A DNA stretch of 64,000 nucleotides, taken from positions 1 through 64,000 of the forward strand of contig JAQYEW010000065.1 of the NCBI GenBank assembly GCA_028723455.1, written 5' to 3'. Origin of the DNA: Prevotellaceae bacterium (GTDB taxonomy: Bacteria > Bacteroidota > Bacteroidia > Bacteroidales > Bacteroidaceae). The number at the start of each line of letters is the position of its first letter. Positions within the stretch are counted from its first letter, which is position 1. A program made the position numbers and the translations under genes. The notes under the pieces are model-generated. The model was not told the DNA's origin, searched no databases, and saw nothing but the letters and a program-made list of their open reading frames with translations. This document shows, in pieces, positions 9,298 through 19,445 of this stretch.

Positions 9298-11031
9298 ATG
9301 GAACTAATTAAGTATTGTGAGACAGAGGCCCAGAAGTGGCTTAGCAGTGATGTGTATGACGCTGACACCAAGGCAGCAGTGAAGCGCATGTTGGAGAACG
9401 AGGATAAGACAGAACTCATTGATGCCTTCTACCAGACCTTGGAGTTTGGTACGGGTGGTCTGCGCGGCATTATGGGCGTGGGTAACAATCGTATGAACAA
9501 ATATGTAGTGGGCATGGCTACTCAAGGTTTTGCCAACTATATCAATAAGGTTTGCCCCGAAGGAAAGAAGAGTGTTGTCGTAGGACACGACTGCCGCAAC
9601 AACGGTCGCCTTTTTGCCGAGACGGTTGCTAATATCTTCTCTGCCAATGGTATTCAGGTTTATCTCTTTGAGGGTCTTCGCCCCACACCCGAGGTCAGCT
9701 TTGCCATTCGCCATTTGGGCTGCATTGCCGGCGTGAATGTTACAGCCAGCCACAATCCTAAGGAATACAATGGCTACAAGGCTTATTGGAGTGATGGTGC
9801 CCAGGTGCTTACACCTCATGACAAGGGCATCATAGACGAGGTGAATAAGGTAAGCATTGATGAAGTGAAGTTCGAGGGCAATCCTGACCTGATTCACATT
9901 GTGGGCGGCGAGATCGACTACGATTATATGAACGCAGTGAAGGAGGCCATGATTGACCAGGAGGTGATTCTACGTCAGAAGGACTTGAACATCGTATATA
10001 GCGCAATGCATGGCGCCGGTCGCGTTATGGTACCATTGTGCCTGCGTAGCTGGGGCTTCCAGAACATCAACGTGGTACCGGAGCAGATGGTCATCGACGG
10101 CAATTTCTCTACCGTTGTGAGTCCCAACCCCGAGAACGCCGAGGCAATGACATTAGGCATGAAGTTGGGAACCAAACTGAATGCCGATCTGGTGATTGCT
10201 TCTGACCCCGACGCAGACCGTCTGGCCATTGTCTGCCGCGACCCCAAGGGCGAGTGGGTGATAATCAACGGCAACCAGACTTGCATGATGTTCACCTATT
10301 ACATCATCAAGAACAAGATTGCTTTGGGACAGCTCAAGGACAGCGATTTCCTGGTGAAGACAATCGTAACCACCGAGGTTATTGCCGAAATGGCAGCAAA
10401 GAACAAGGTGGAGCTGCGCGATTGCTATACGGGCTTTAAGTGGATTGCCCGTGAGATTGCTATCTGCGAGGGTAAGCAGAAGTACATCGGTGGTGGCGAG
10501 GAGAGCTTTGGCTTCCTGCCTTACGACAAGGTTCGTGATAAGGACGCCCCCGCAGCCATCTGCCTTATCTGTGAGATTGCCGCTTGGGCAAAGGATCAGG
10601 GCAAGACACTTTATGATGTCTTGATGGACATCTATATGGAGTATGGCTTTAGCTTTGAGCACACTGTGAATGTTGTTCGTCCTGGCAAGACGGGTGCCGA
10701 TGAAATCAAGCAGATGATGGTGGACTTCCGGGCCGCTAAGGCTCCCAAGAGCTTGGGAGGCAGTGCTGTGGTTGTTACGAAGGACTATCAGGCTTTGACA
10801 ATCACAAAGAACGGGCAGACGGAAAAACTGGATATGCCCGCAACGAGCAACGTACTCCAATGGTTCTGTGAAGACGGGACAAAAGTTAGTGTACGTCCCA
10901 GTGGCACAGAACCTAAGATTAAGTTCTATATGGAAATTAAAGACACCTTGACCAATGCCGCTGACTATCCTGCTCTCGTAGAGAAGGCAAAGGTGAAGGT
11001 TGACCAGATTGTTAAGGAACTGGGTATTTGA
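9298..11031 (+). CDS. Phosphoglucomutase/phosphomannomutase
   Basis: GTGGLRG, VTASHNPKEYNGYK, SDPDADRLAI, RPSGTEPKIKFY. Confidence 0.92.
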   Translation: MELIKYCETEAQKWLSSDVYDADTKAAVKRMLENEDKTELIDAFYQTLEFGTGGLRGIMGVGNNRMNKYVVGMATQGFANYINKVCPEGKKSVVVGHDCRNNGRLFAETVANIFSANGIQVYLFEGLRPTPEVSFAIRHLGCIAGVNVTASHNPKEYNGYKAYWSDGAQVLTPHDKGIIDEVNKVSIDEVKFEGNPDLIHIVGGEIDYDYMNAVKEAMIDQEVILRQKDLNIVYSAMHGAGRVMVPLCLRSWGFQNINVVPEQMVIDGNFSTVVSPNPENAEAMTLGMKLGTKLNADLVIASDPDADRLAIVCRDPKGEWVIINGNQTCMMFTYYIIKNKIALGQLKDSDFLVKTIVTTEVIAEMAAKNKVELRDCYTGFKWIAREIAICEGKQKYIGGGEESFGFLPYDKVRDKDAPAAICLICEIAAWAKDQGKTLYDVLMDIYMEYGFSFEHTVNVVRPGKTGADEIKQMMVDFRAAKAPKSLGGSAVVVTKDYQALTITKNGQTEKLDMPATSNVLQWFCEDGTKVSVRPSGTEPKIKFYMEIKDTLTNAADYPALVEKAKVKVDQIVKELGI

Positions 11032-11777
11032 TGAAACATATTGCCTTTTGCACAGGCAGCCTGTTATTGACGACCGATTGGCAACTTCCTTCGAAGTTGC
11101 CGTCGGTCGCCTTTGCATGGCCACGACAGGTAACGTCGCTTTCTCACGATGGCGAAGAGGCGCGTATTTATCGTTTGGACTATCCTGTGGTTGATGTCGA
11201 GGGGTATCAAATGGTGCCTTTGCGTCAAACCTATTTCCACCTCTCAATGGCGGAATATCAGTTGGCGGGAAAGGCTGCCGAACTGCTTTATTGGGATGGT
11301 AACACGAGATACTGCGGCTGCTGCGGTGGCACAACACGCTGGCAGACGGAAATCTCGAAGCAATGTGACTTTTGTGGCAAGGAATATTGGCCATCGCTGG
11401 CTACTGCCATCATTGTGCGTGTAACGCGTGGCGACGAGATGCTGATGATTCAGTCGAATAAATTTAAGAATGATATGTTCGGCATGGTAGCCGGCTTTGT
11501 GGAGACGGGAGAAACGCTGGAAGAATGTGTGCAGCGCGAGGTGATGGAGGAAACGAGAATCCGTATTCGTAATATCCGTTACTTTGGCTCACAACCTTGG
11601 CCTTATCCCTGTGGACTTATGGTGGCTTTTACTGCCGATTACGACGGTGGAGAGTTGAGTCTGCAAAAGGAAGAGCTGCGTAAAGCCGGATGGTTCCGCC
11701 GAGATTCCATGCCAAATATCCCGGATGAGGCCAGTATCGCGCGTTGGCTGATAGATGACTGGTTGAAACAGAAATAG
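11031..11777 (+). CDS. nudC: NUDIX hydrolase, NAD+ diphosphatase (NudC-like)
   Basis: Zinc ribbon CGCCGGTT..CDFCGKEYWP and Nudix box GFVETGETLEECVQREVMEETRIRI; start overlaps pgm stop (ATGA). Confidence 0.85.
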   Translation: MKHIAFCTGSLLLTTDWQLPSKLPSVAFAWPRQVTSLSHDGEEARIYRLDYPVVDVEGYQMVPLRQTYFHLSMAEYQLAGKAAELLYWDGNTRYCGCCGGTTRWQTEISKQCDFCGKEYWPSLATAIIVRVTRGDEMLMIQSNKFKNDMFGMVAGFVETGETLEECVQREVMEETRIRIRNIRYFGSQPWPYPCGLMVAFTADYDGGELSLQKEELRKAGWFRRDSMPNIPDEASIARWLIDDWLKQK

Positions 11778-11785
11778 TTTGTGTG

Positions 11786-13558
11786 ATGAAAAATATAGTA
11801 ATGGGTTTGGGTAGAATGTTTTTTCTAACAGTCTTTACCCTTGTAGCGAGTGTTCCTTCTTTTGCCGAGACGGTGGAAAAGCGTCTCAAATGGATACATA
11901 CGAGCGACCTGCATAGTTCGTTCTTTGCTTTTGACTATCTCAAGAACCGTCCGATTCAGGGAGGCCTAAGTGCCGTGTATGCCTATACGGATAGTTTGCG
12001 TCGCACTTGGGGTGATAACCTTATCCTGACAGATGGAGGCGATGTTCTTCAGGGTCAGCCTATATCATATTACTATAATTTTGTAGATACCAAATCCACG
12101 CATCTTTTGGCCTTGATGATGAACCGTATGGGATATGTAGCGGCTTGCATAGGGAATCATGACATTGAAACAGGTCATCCCGTGTACGACCGTTGGCGTC
12201 GCCAATTGAATTTCCCTTTGCTTGGAGCCAATGTGGTGGATATGCAGACAGGGAAGCCTTATCTGCAACCCTATGTAGTTGTGGAGCGTCAGGGTTTGAA
12301 GATAGCAGTCTTAGGTATGATTACTCCTGCTATCCCCAACTGGTTGCCTGCCCATTTATGGAGTGGGCTGCGTTTTGATGATATTTTGAAGACAGCACGT
12401 CGTTGGGTCCCCCTGATTATGGAGAAGGAAAAGCCCGATTTGCTTGTCGGTCTTTTTCATTGCGGTCTTGACGGTGGTATCCAAACTGAGACATATATTG
12501 AGAACGCCACCCTGCAGGTAGCGCGTGAGGTGCCAGAGTTCAACGCTATCTTTTATGGTCATGATCATGTGCCTCATGCTGAGGTAATCAAACGGCCTGA
12601 CGGATCCCAGTGTGCCGTTCTGGGTCCCGCAAGTTCAGGAAGCAGAGTTTGTGAGCTGGATATCAAGCTTACCCTAAATCAGGATTCTGTAACCGCCATA
12701 GTTCTTGAACCACACACTGTGGAGATGACTATGGGACAGAGTCAGGTGGCAAAAGACTTTGAACGCCAATTCGCCAGCCAGCTTGATAAAGTTGAAAACT
12801 GGGTAAACGAGGATATTTGCCGGTTTACCGCTCCTTTTGTGGAAAGTGAGTCGTTTTTCGGTCCCAGTGCTTTCATGGACATCATTCATGCTGTGCAATT
12901 GAATCTGACAAAAGCAGACATTTCCTTGGCTTCGCCTTTGAGTTTTGACAATCGCATTGATAGCGGTAGGGTTACTGTACGCGATATGTTCTCTCTTTAT
13001 AAATATGAAAATTCTCTTTATGTGATGCGGCTCAAAGGACACGAGATTAAAAATCTGTTGGAGATGAGTTACGGTATGTGGGTCAACCAAATGCAATCGC
13101 CTGACGACCATCTCTTGCTTTTTGGCAACAAGCAACAACAGGCACGCCGCCGCGGACTGAAAGAGAATTATTATAATTTCGATTCTGCTGCGGGCTTAAA
13201 GTACGTTGTTGATGTTACCAAGCCCAAGGGCGAACGTGTGAAAATATCCAAGATGAGCGATAACCGTCCCTTCGAGATGGATGCTTGGTACAAAGTCGCC
13301 GTGAATGCCTATCGCGCCAATGGTGGCGGAGACTTGCTCACCAAAGGCGCCGGCATTCCTCATGATGTGTTACCCTCTCGTGTCGTTTCCTGTAGCATAT
13401 ATGATATGCGCTACATGTTGATACATTATCTGAGAGAGAAGAAGGAACTGAGCCCGTTCATCATCAGTCGTTGGCATTTTGTGCCGCGAGAGTGGGTGGA
13501 GACTGCTGCAAGCCGCGACAGTCTGTTGCTGTTCGGAGAGCCTAACTCTGTTCTTTGA
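11786..13558 (+). CDS. Secreted 5'-nucleotidase/metallophosphatase (UshA-like)
   Basis: WIHTSDLHSSFFAFD, LTDGGDVLQGQP, IGNHDIETGHPVYDRW, GHDHVPH. Confidence 0.85.
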   Translation: MKNIVMGLGRMFFLTVFTLVASVPSFAETVEKRLKWIHTSDLHSSFFAFDYLKNRPIQGGLSAVYAYTDSLRRTWGDNLILTDGGDVLQGQPISYYYNFVDTKSTHLLALMMNRMGYVAACIGNHDIETGHPVYDRWRRQLNFPLLGANVVDMQTGKPYLQPYVVVERQGLKIAVLGMITPAIPNWLPAHLWSGLRFDDILKTARRWVPLIMEKEKPDLLVGLFHCGLDGGIQTETYIENATLQVAREVPEFNAIFYGHDHVPHAEVIKRPDGSQCAVLGPASSGSRVCELDIKLTLNQDSVTAIVLEPHTVEMTMGQSQVAKDFERQFASQLDKVENWVNEDICRFTAPFVESESFFGPSAFMDIIHAVQLNLTKADISLASPLSFDNRIDSGRVTVRDMFSLYKYENSLYVMRLKGHEIKNLLEMSYGMWVNQMQSPDDHLLLFGNKQQQARRRGLKENYYNFDSAAGLKYVVDVTKPKGERVKISKMSDNRPFEMDAWYKVAVNAYRANGGGDLLTKGAGIPHDVLPSRVVSCSIYDMRYMLIHYLREKKELSPFIISRWHFVPREWVETAASRDSLLLFGEPNSVL

Positions 13559-15515
13559 TTATGCCGTGACGATAGGCATAGAGTAGTTCCTTGAGTTCGG
13601 CTATTTGTTTTTCAAGTTGACGGCCCATGTCCGTGTCACCCACACGCAGACGTTGGCCGCTCATCTCTACAATGTGTCGGCTTGATACGATGTCTGTTCC
13701 TTTGCGAATGGCATCTTTGATACTTGTAAACGGTTCATGCTGGATGAGCTCAAAGCCTCGGCTGTGGTAGACCAGGGTGTATCCGGCGATGCCTGTGGTG
13801 TGGTGATAGGGTTTTGAGAAGCCACCGTCAATGACCATTAACTTGCCATTTGCACGGATGGGAGACTCTCCATTGCCGGCCCTTACAGGTACATGTCCGT
13901 TGATGATGTGCCGTTGTGTTCCGCTGACGCCAAAACTGTCTAATATGCGGTCGCATACTACGGGGTCGTTTCTTAGGTCGTAATAGTGTCCCTTGCGCTC
14001 TGCGTGTGTGGCCTTGTCAGCAATGAAATGTCTTTCAAAGGTTGTCATCTTATCCTTATCAAAGAAGGGGCTTTCGGAACCGCACCATAAGTACCAGAAA
14101 TAATCCACTCCTTGCTGGCGTTTGCGGGCACTCAGTTCGCTATTGAACCCCGCACGAATCAGTTCTTCGATTTGCTCCATCATTTGTTTACCGCTGTAGG
14201 TGCCGCCGGGCAGTTCTATTTCTTTTAATGTCCCGTCCGCATTCAGAAGCACAGAGGCATGGAACAAAAGGTTGCTGTTATAGATGCCGTACATAGATCC
14301 ATGAGAGAGCAGACAACGGATGTGTGTCTGTAGTTTCTCGCTCTTCAGGAAGGAATGTTGCATGCGCTTCATCAGTATGCGTTCTTCCCGGCTCAATGCC
14401 TCGGGATTCTCGTCGTTGACTGTGGGCAGGCTGGTATCCGTCATCGGATACTCTTTCCCATCCAAGATTACCGTGCCCATAGCTTTGTTGATACCGGACA
14501 TCACGCGTCGGTGTTCCATCTTCCACTCCGGATGTTTTGCTATCAGTTCACATTCCAGTTTGAACTGGATGATGCTTATGGCTTTGTGCATTTGCGCCAT
14601 CAGTCGTCTTGTGCGCTCGTCGGGCTGGTTGTCTTCCTGTTGTAAATTCGGTAGGAAAGATTCGCAAGGGTCATCGCTGTAGGTGTCCATCGCAAAGGTG
14701 GCTAAGGGCAAAAGGTTAATGCCGTAGCCATCCTCCAATGTGGCCATGTTGCCATAGCGAAGACTAAGCCTGAGCACGTTGGCGATACAGCTCATATTAC
14801 CGGCTGCTGCTCCCATCCATACAATGTCGTGATTACCCCATTGGATGTCGAAGTTCGGAGTCTGGCACAGACGCTCCATAATGATATGAGCACCCGGGCC
14901 GCGGTCAAAGATATCACCCAGAATGTGCAGTTGGTCGATACTCAACCGTTGAATTACGTTGCACATGGCGATGATAAAGCTGTCGGCCTGACCCGTATCG
15001 ATGATACTCTCGATAATAGCCTGAAAATATCCTTGCTTGTTATAGTCCTCGGGCGATTCATGCAGTAGCTCCTCGATAACATAGGCAAAGCCTTTGGGAA
15101 GGGCTTTGCGCACCTTCGAGCGTGTGAACTTACGACTCACTACCTGAAGCACTTGAATCAGCCTTAGCGTCGTTGCCTTGTAGAAAGCGTCCTGCCGCTT
15201 GTGGCCTTGCTTCATGATGGATAGTTTTTGCTCGGGATAATAGATTAGCGTACACAGATCGTTAATCTCCGAGTCGATCAGTGTGCCCGTAAAAAGTTCC
15301 TCAACCTTTGAGCGAATGCGTCCGCTGGCATTCTTCATAATATGTGTAAAAGCCTCGTACTCCCCATGCAGGTCAGCCAGGAAATGTTCCGTTCCTTTGG
15401 GTAAGTTTAAGATAGCGCGCAGGTTGATGATTTCTGTACTGGCAGCATCAATGTTTGGAAAATCTTTCGCCAGGAGTTCTAAGAGACGGCGATTGTTTTG
15501 TAGTTTCTTGTCCAT
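13542..15515 (-). CDS. fbp: Fructose-1,6-bisphosphatase, class III
   Basis: FLADLHGEYEAFTHIMKNASG, LGDIFDRGPGAHIIME, QWGNHDIVWMGAAAGN; start set at MDKKLQNN. Confidence 0.92.
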   Translation of the reverse strand: MDKKLQNNRRLLELLAKDFPNIDAASTEIINLRAILNLPKGTEHFLADLHGEYEAFTHIMKNASGRIRSKVEELFTGTLIDSEINDLCTLIYYPEQKLSIMKQGHKRQDAFYKATTLRLIQVLQVVSRKFTRSKVRKALPKGFAYVIEELLHESPEDYNKQGYFQAIIESIIDTGQADSFIIAMCNVIQRLSIDQLHILGDIFDRGPGAHIIMERLCQTPNFDIQWGNHDIVWMGAAAGNMSCIANVLRLSLRYGNMATLEDGYGINLLPLATFAMDTYSDDPCESFLPNLQQEDNQPDERTRRLMAQMHKAISIIQFKLECELIAKHPEWKMEHRRVMSGINKAMGTVILDGKEYPMTDTSLPTVNDENPEALSREERILMKRMQHSFLKSEKLQTHIRCLLSHGSMYGIYNSNLLFHASVLLNADGTLKEIELPGGTYSGKQMMEQIEELIRAGFNSELSARKRQQGVDYFWYLWCGSESPFFDKDKMTTFERHFIADKATHAERKGHYYDLRNDPVVCDRILDSFGVSGTQRHIINGHVPVRAGNGESPIRANGKLMVIDGGFSKPYHHTTGIAGYTLVYHSRGFELIQHEPFTSIKDAIRKGTDIVSSRHIVEMSGQRLRVGDTDMGRQLEKQIAELKELLYAYRHGIIKEQS

Positions 15516-15621
15516 TTTTTCGGTCCTTTTATACAAAGTTACTCCTTTTTGTTAATATAACCTTAAGTATTTGCCCTTTGTTTGTCCAATTCGTTGAATT
15601 TCGGTAATTTTGCAAATTGTT

Positions 15622-16821
15622 ATGCAACGCTACGTAAAGTTATTATTCATTTTTTGGATCGTGCCCTTGATGGCCGTGGCTACTGCTGTCGCAAAATCGG
15701 ACACCATCGCGGGGGATAGTGTCATACTTTCTCAGCAACGGTTGGATAGCATTCGAATCACGCCTCTTGCCGAGCCTAAGGGACTTATGAGGTGGATTAA
15801 ACGTAATTTCTCCGGTTCAGAGATAACACCCGAGCACCCTTTTAACTATTCTGTCGTGGCGGGTCCATATTATACGAACTCTTCCTCTTTCAGCCTTGCT
15901 TTAGGTGTCTTGGGACGCTATTCCTGGGATTTGCAGGACGCTAACTTACAGCCAAGCCAGATAAGCGCTGTGGCGCAAGTCAGCCTGAATGGCATGTTAA
16001 GTGCAAAAGTTTTAGGTCAGAACTATTTACGCAGGGATCAGTGGCGTTGGCACTATCAACTGCGATGGCAACGTCAACCGATGGACCTTTGGGGTATCGG
16101 ATATTCTCAGGGAAGATATGCCACGAAGGAAGAGTATAATCGGAACTTGGTTCAGTTTGATACTGAGGTAATGTATCGCGTCTCTCCTAAAATCTATTTG
16201 GGCGCAACAATGATTTTGAAGCACACAGATGCCTCAAATCTGCAAGACAAAGGGAAGATAGGCAACCAAAACCAAAAAATATTTGCTGCGGGATTTGGTC
16301 CGACCTTACAGTTGGATATGCGTGATAACAGCGCCAATGCCACCCGAGGATGGTTTTTGCGCTTAGACAACGTGTTTTTTCCGCGCCATCTGAACAATTA
16401 TGCCTTTTCACGTACAGACCTTACGGTTTCCGCTTATCAGCCTCTTTGGCGTGATGCCGTGGGCTGTTTTGAAGTTCATGGCCTTTTCAACTATGGCGAT
16501 AATGTTCCTTGGACCATGTTGGCACAGGTGGCAGAAACCGGCTCTCGTATGCGCGGCTATTACGAAGGGCGTTATACAGACCGTAATATCGTTGAAGGGC
16601 AAGTGGAGTTGCGACAACGTGTGTGGAAGAATCTGGGCGTGGTGCTCTTCGTTGGGGCGGCTAATATCTTCCCATATTTTACCCATTTTCAGTGGAGACA
16701 TACGTTGCCAAACTATGGTGGCGGTCTTCGCTATCGTTTTAAGGGAACGGTTGTGCGACTCGATTTAGGTTTTACAAAAAACAAACCGGGATTTGTTTTC
16801 AACATTAACGAGGCCTTTTAA
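15622..16821 (+). CDS. Outer-membrane beta-barrel protein, BamA/TamA-family surface antigen-like
   Basis: N-terminal signal; C-terminal barrel with LRQRVWKNLGVVLFVGAANIF and GGGLRYRFK..VRLDLGF. Confidence 0.7.
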   Translation: MQRYVKLLFIFWIVPLMAVATAVAKSDTIAGDSVILSQQRLDSIRITPLAEPKGLMRWIKRNFSGSEITPEHPFNYSVVAGPYYTNSSSFSLALGVLGRYSWDLQDANLQPSQISAVAQVSLNGMLSAKVLGQNYLRRDQWRWHYQLRWQRQPMDLWGIGYSQGRYATKEEYNRNLVQFDTEVMYRVSPKIYLGATMILKHTDASNLQDKGKIGNQNQKIFAAGFGPTLQLDMRDNSANATRGWFLRLDNVFFPRHLNNYAFSRTDLTVSAYQPLWRDAVGCFEVHGLFNYGDNVPWTMLAQVAETGSRMRGYYEGRYTDRNIVEGQVELRQRVWKNLGVVLFVGAANIFPYFTHFQWRHTLPNYGGGLRYRFKGTVVRLDLGFTKNKPGFVFNINEAF

Positions 16822-16850
16822 TCAGACAAAGATAAAATATAAAAATAAAA

Positions 16851-17810
16851 ATGAAGAAAACCATTTGTGCTGTCCTGTTGGCAATGTCCTTGGGGCAGTG
16901 TGTTTTTGCCCAAAGCGAACTACTTAAGTTCGGCGATTTTGAGCGTTGGATTACTCGTGAAGTGAAGGAAAGCGCGCTTGTGGGAGGCAAACTGCGTACG
17001 CTTTATGAGGTCGGTCCTACGCAGACCTGGCCACGCAACAAGGCATATAAGAACCAAGGCGGAAGTCCCTGGGGAACAAGTAACGTTTACGCCAAAGTGG
17101 CTGGCGTGGTGAAAAGCAACGAAAGTGTTTATCCAGATACGCATCCGAATCACGGTAAATGTGCGAAATTGGAGACCAATATTGTGAAGTGTAAGGCGAT
17201 TGGCATTATCAACATTTCTGTGTTGGCAGCCGGTAGTCTTTTCACTGGCGAGATGGTGGAACCCATTACCAGCAGCAGCAATCCCATGAGCAAAATGAAT
17301 GCGGGTATTGCTTTTACCAAGCGTCCCAAAGCGCTGCAATTCGATTATAAGGTAAAGCTCAGCGGAGAAGCAAATCGTATCCGTGAGACAGGGTTTAGCA
17401 AGACAAAGAAGATTGAGGGTTTGGATCAGTGCGAGGCTCTGCTCTTATTGCAAAAGCGATGGGAGGATAGCGACGGTAATATCCATGCAAAACGTGTTGG
17501 CACGATGTGGCAGAGATTTACCTCGAATTCTGATTGGAAGCACGCTCAGTCCTTCTCTATTCATTATGGTGATATCAGCCGTTCCGACTATTACAAGTCG
17601 TATATGCAACTTCAGGATGAGCAGGCGGCCCGTGTCTATTATGCCATGAATAGTAAGGGGAAGATGGTAATGGTTAAAGAAGAAGGATGGGCCGATGCGG
17701 ACGAGACACCCACACATTTGATTATTTACTTCAATAGTAGCCATGGTGGTGCCTATATCGGTAGTCCCGGAAATACGTTGTGGATTGACAATGTAAAACT
17801 CGTATATTAA
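16851..17810 (+). CDS. PCMD-type (putative carbohydrate metabolism domain) secreted protein
   Basis: Signal peptide; FGDFERWITREVKESALVGGKLRTLYEVGPT; C-term LWIDNVKLVY. Confidence 0.65.
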   Translation: MKKTICAVLLAMSLGQCVFAQSELLKFGDFERWITREVKESALVGGKLRTLYEVGPTQTWPRNKAYKNQGGSPWGTSNVYAKVAGVVKSNESVYPDTHPNHGKCAKLETNIVKCKAIGIINISVLAAGSLFTGEMVEPITSSSNPMSKMNAGIAFTKRPKALQFDYKVKLSGEANRIRETGFSKTKKIEGLDQCEALLLLQKRWEDSDGNIHAKRVGTMWQRFTSNSDWKHAQSFSIHYGDISRSDYYKSYMQLQDEQAARVYYAMNSKGKMVMVKEEGWADADETPTHLIIYFNSSHGGAYIGSPGNTLWIDNVKLVY

Positions 17811-17814
17811 GAGC

Positions 17815-18963
17815 ATGCAGTTTCATACCCCCATATATATAATTGAGGAGGCCAAGTTACGCAGCAACTTAGCGCTTATCCGTGATGTGGCCAGGCGTGC
17901 TGATGTAGAAATTATCCTGGCATTCAAGGCCTTTGCCTTGTGGCGTACCTTCCCCGTTTTTCGAGAGTATATTCATCATACTACTGCCAGCAGCATTAAC
18001 GAGGCCCGCCTTGCCTTTGAGGAATTTGGCAGCCCGGCTCACACCTATACGCTTGGCTTTACGGGAGAAACTTTCCCCGAGTTTCTCAAGTACAGCAGCC
18101 ACATTACTTTTAACAGCCTGCGCCAGTTCAGGCTATGTCAGCCCATGGCCTTAGCGGCGGACAATAAAGTCAGTTTGGGCCTGCGTGTCAATCCCGAATA
18201 TAGCGAGATAGAAACGGCGCTCTATAACCCTTGTGCTCCCGGTTCTCGCTTTGGCGTTTTGGCGGAGGAATTGCCTGACCAATTGCCGGAAGGATTGGAG
18301 GGCTTCCATTGCCATAATCATTGCGAGAGTTCCGCAGAGAGTCTTGTGCGTAGCCTCGTTCATTTGGAGGCAAAGTTTGGTCGTTGGTTCTCACAACTCA
18401 AATGGCTGAATTTGGGAGGTGGCCATTTGATGACACGTAAGGACTATAATGTGGAGTTACTTGTAGAAACGCTCAAAGGCTTACGGCAGCGTTATCCTTG
18501 GCTTAAGGTTATTTTGGAACCCGGCAGTGCCTTTGCCTGGCAGACGGGCCCCCTTGTAGCAAGCGTCGTTGATATTGTTGAGAACCACGGAATACGTACG
18601 GCAATCATGAATGCCAGTTTTACCTGCCACATGCCGGATTGTCTGGAAATGCCTTACATGCCCCAGGTGCGTGGAGCACGGGTCGTGGAGATGGATACGC
18701 CCGACAGCGAGGCACATGGTTATGTCTATCGGTTGGGTGGCGACAGTTGCCTCAGTGGCGATTATATGGGTTCTTGGGTATTCGATCACGAACTTCAAAT
18801 CGGAGAGCGTCTCTATTTCGAGGATATGAACCATTACACTACGGTTAAAACGACGATGTTTAACGGTATTCATCACCCTTCTATTGCAATGCAGTGCTTA
18901 AATGGTGATTTACAGCTTTTAAGAACCTATGCTTACGAGGATTATCGGGACAGGATGGATTAG
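17815..18963 (+). CDS. nspC: Carboxynorspermidine decarboxylase
   Basis: TPIYIIEEAKLRSNL.., ILAFKAFALW, LNLGGGHLMTRKDY, CHMPDCLEMPYMPQVRGA. Confidence 0.9.
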   Translation: MQFHTPIYIIEEAKLRSNLALIRDVARRADVEIILAFKAFALWRTFPVFREYIHHTTASSINEARLAFEEFGSPAHTYTLGFTGETFPEFLKYSSHITFNSLRQFRLCQPMALAADNKVSLGLRVNPEYSEIETALYNPCAPGSRFGVLAEELPDQLPEGLEGFHCHNHCESSAESLVRSLVHLEAKFGRWFSQLKWLNLGGGHLMTRKDYNVELLVETLKGLRQRYPWLKVILEPGSAFAWQTGPLVASVVDIVENHGIRTAIMNASFTCHMPDCLEMPYMPQVRGARVVEMDTPDSEAHGYVYRLGGDSCLSGDYMGSWVFDHELQIGERLYFEDMNHYTTVKTTMFNGIHHPSIAMQCLNGDLQLLRTYAYEDYRDRMD

Positions 18964-19021
18964 AGGGTGAAAAAGTCGCAATTTTTCGCCCCGAAAATTT
19001 GGCTGTTTCAAAGAAACCCTC

Positions 19022-19029
19022 TATCTTTG
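19022..19029 (+). promoter_or_regulatory. -7 box (TATCTTTG) upstream of tRNA cluster
   Basis: Match to TAnnTTTG about 41 bp before the first tRNA. Confidence 0.55.
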
Positions 19030-19069
19030 CACTCGGATTTCAGAGGAAGTCCTCAGTACAATGGATAAT

Positions 19070-19142
19070 GCGGAAATAGCTCAGTTGGTAGAGCACAACC
19101 TTGCCAAGGTTGGGGTCGCGAGTTCGAGTCTCGTTTTCCGCT
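19070..19142 (+). tRNA. tRNA-Gly (GCC)
   Basis: GCGGAAA/TTTCCGC acceptor, anticodon loop CTTGCCAAG, TTCGAGT T-loop. Confidence 0.93.
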
Positions 19143-19151
19143 CTTTTTATT

Positions 19152-19232
19152 GCCCAGGTGGCGGAATGGTAGACGCGCTCGTTTCAGGTGCGAGTGTTGA
19201 GAGACGTGCAGGTTCGAGTCCTGTTCTGGGCA
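19152..19232 (+). tRNA. tRNA-Leu (CAG)
   Basis: Acceptor GCCCAGG/TCTGGGC, anticodon loop TTCAGGT, variable arm, T-loop TTCGAGT. Confidence 0.9.
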
Positions 19233-19252
19233 CATTTATTTTTCTTGATGAT

Positions 19253-19336
19253 GGAGAGGTGGCGGAATGGTAGACGCGCTACTTTGAGGTGGTAGTGCCG
19301 CGAGGCGTGGGAGTTCGAGTCTCCTCCTCTTCACCA
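19253..19336 (+). tRNA. tRNA-Leu (GAG), with encoded CCA
   Basis: Acceptor GGAGAGG/CCTCTTC, anticodon loop TTGAGGT, 3' ACCA. Confidence 0.9.
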
Positions 19337-19356
19337 CATTTAAAACCATGTGTTTT

Positions 19357-19429
19357 GCGGAAATAGCTCAGTTGGTAGAGCACAACCTTGCCAAGGTTGG
19401 GGTCGCGAGTTCGAGTCTCGTTTTCCGCT
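19357..19429 (+). tRNA. tRNA-Gly (GCC), identical to copy at 19070
   Basis: 73-nt identical sequence. Confidence 0.93.
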
Positions 19430-19445
19430 CTTTTTACCCCTTTTT

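Noticed and set aside
10153-11394. 413-aa minus-strand ORF spanning the pgm/nudC junction
   Set aside because: Antisense to two well-supported genes; no domain.
19061-19273. Short ORFs across the tRNA cluster
   Set aside because: They translate tRNA sequence; tRNA folds explain the region.
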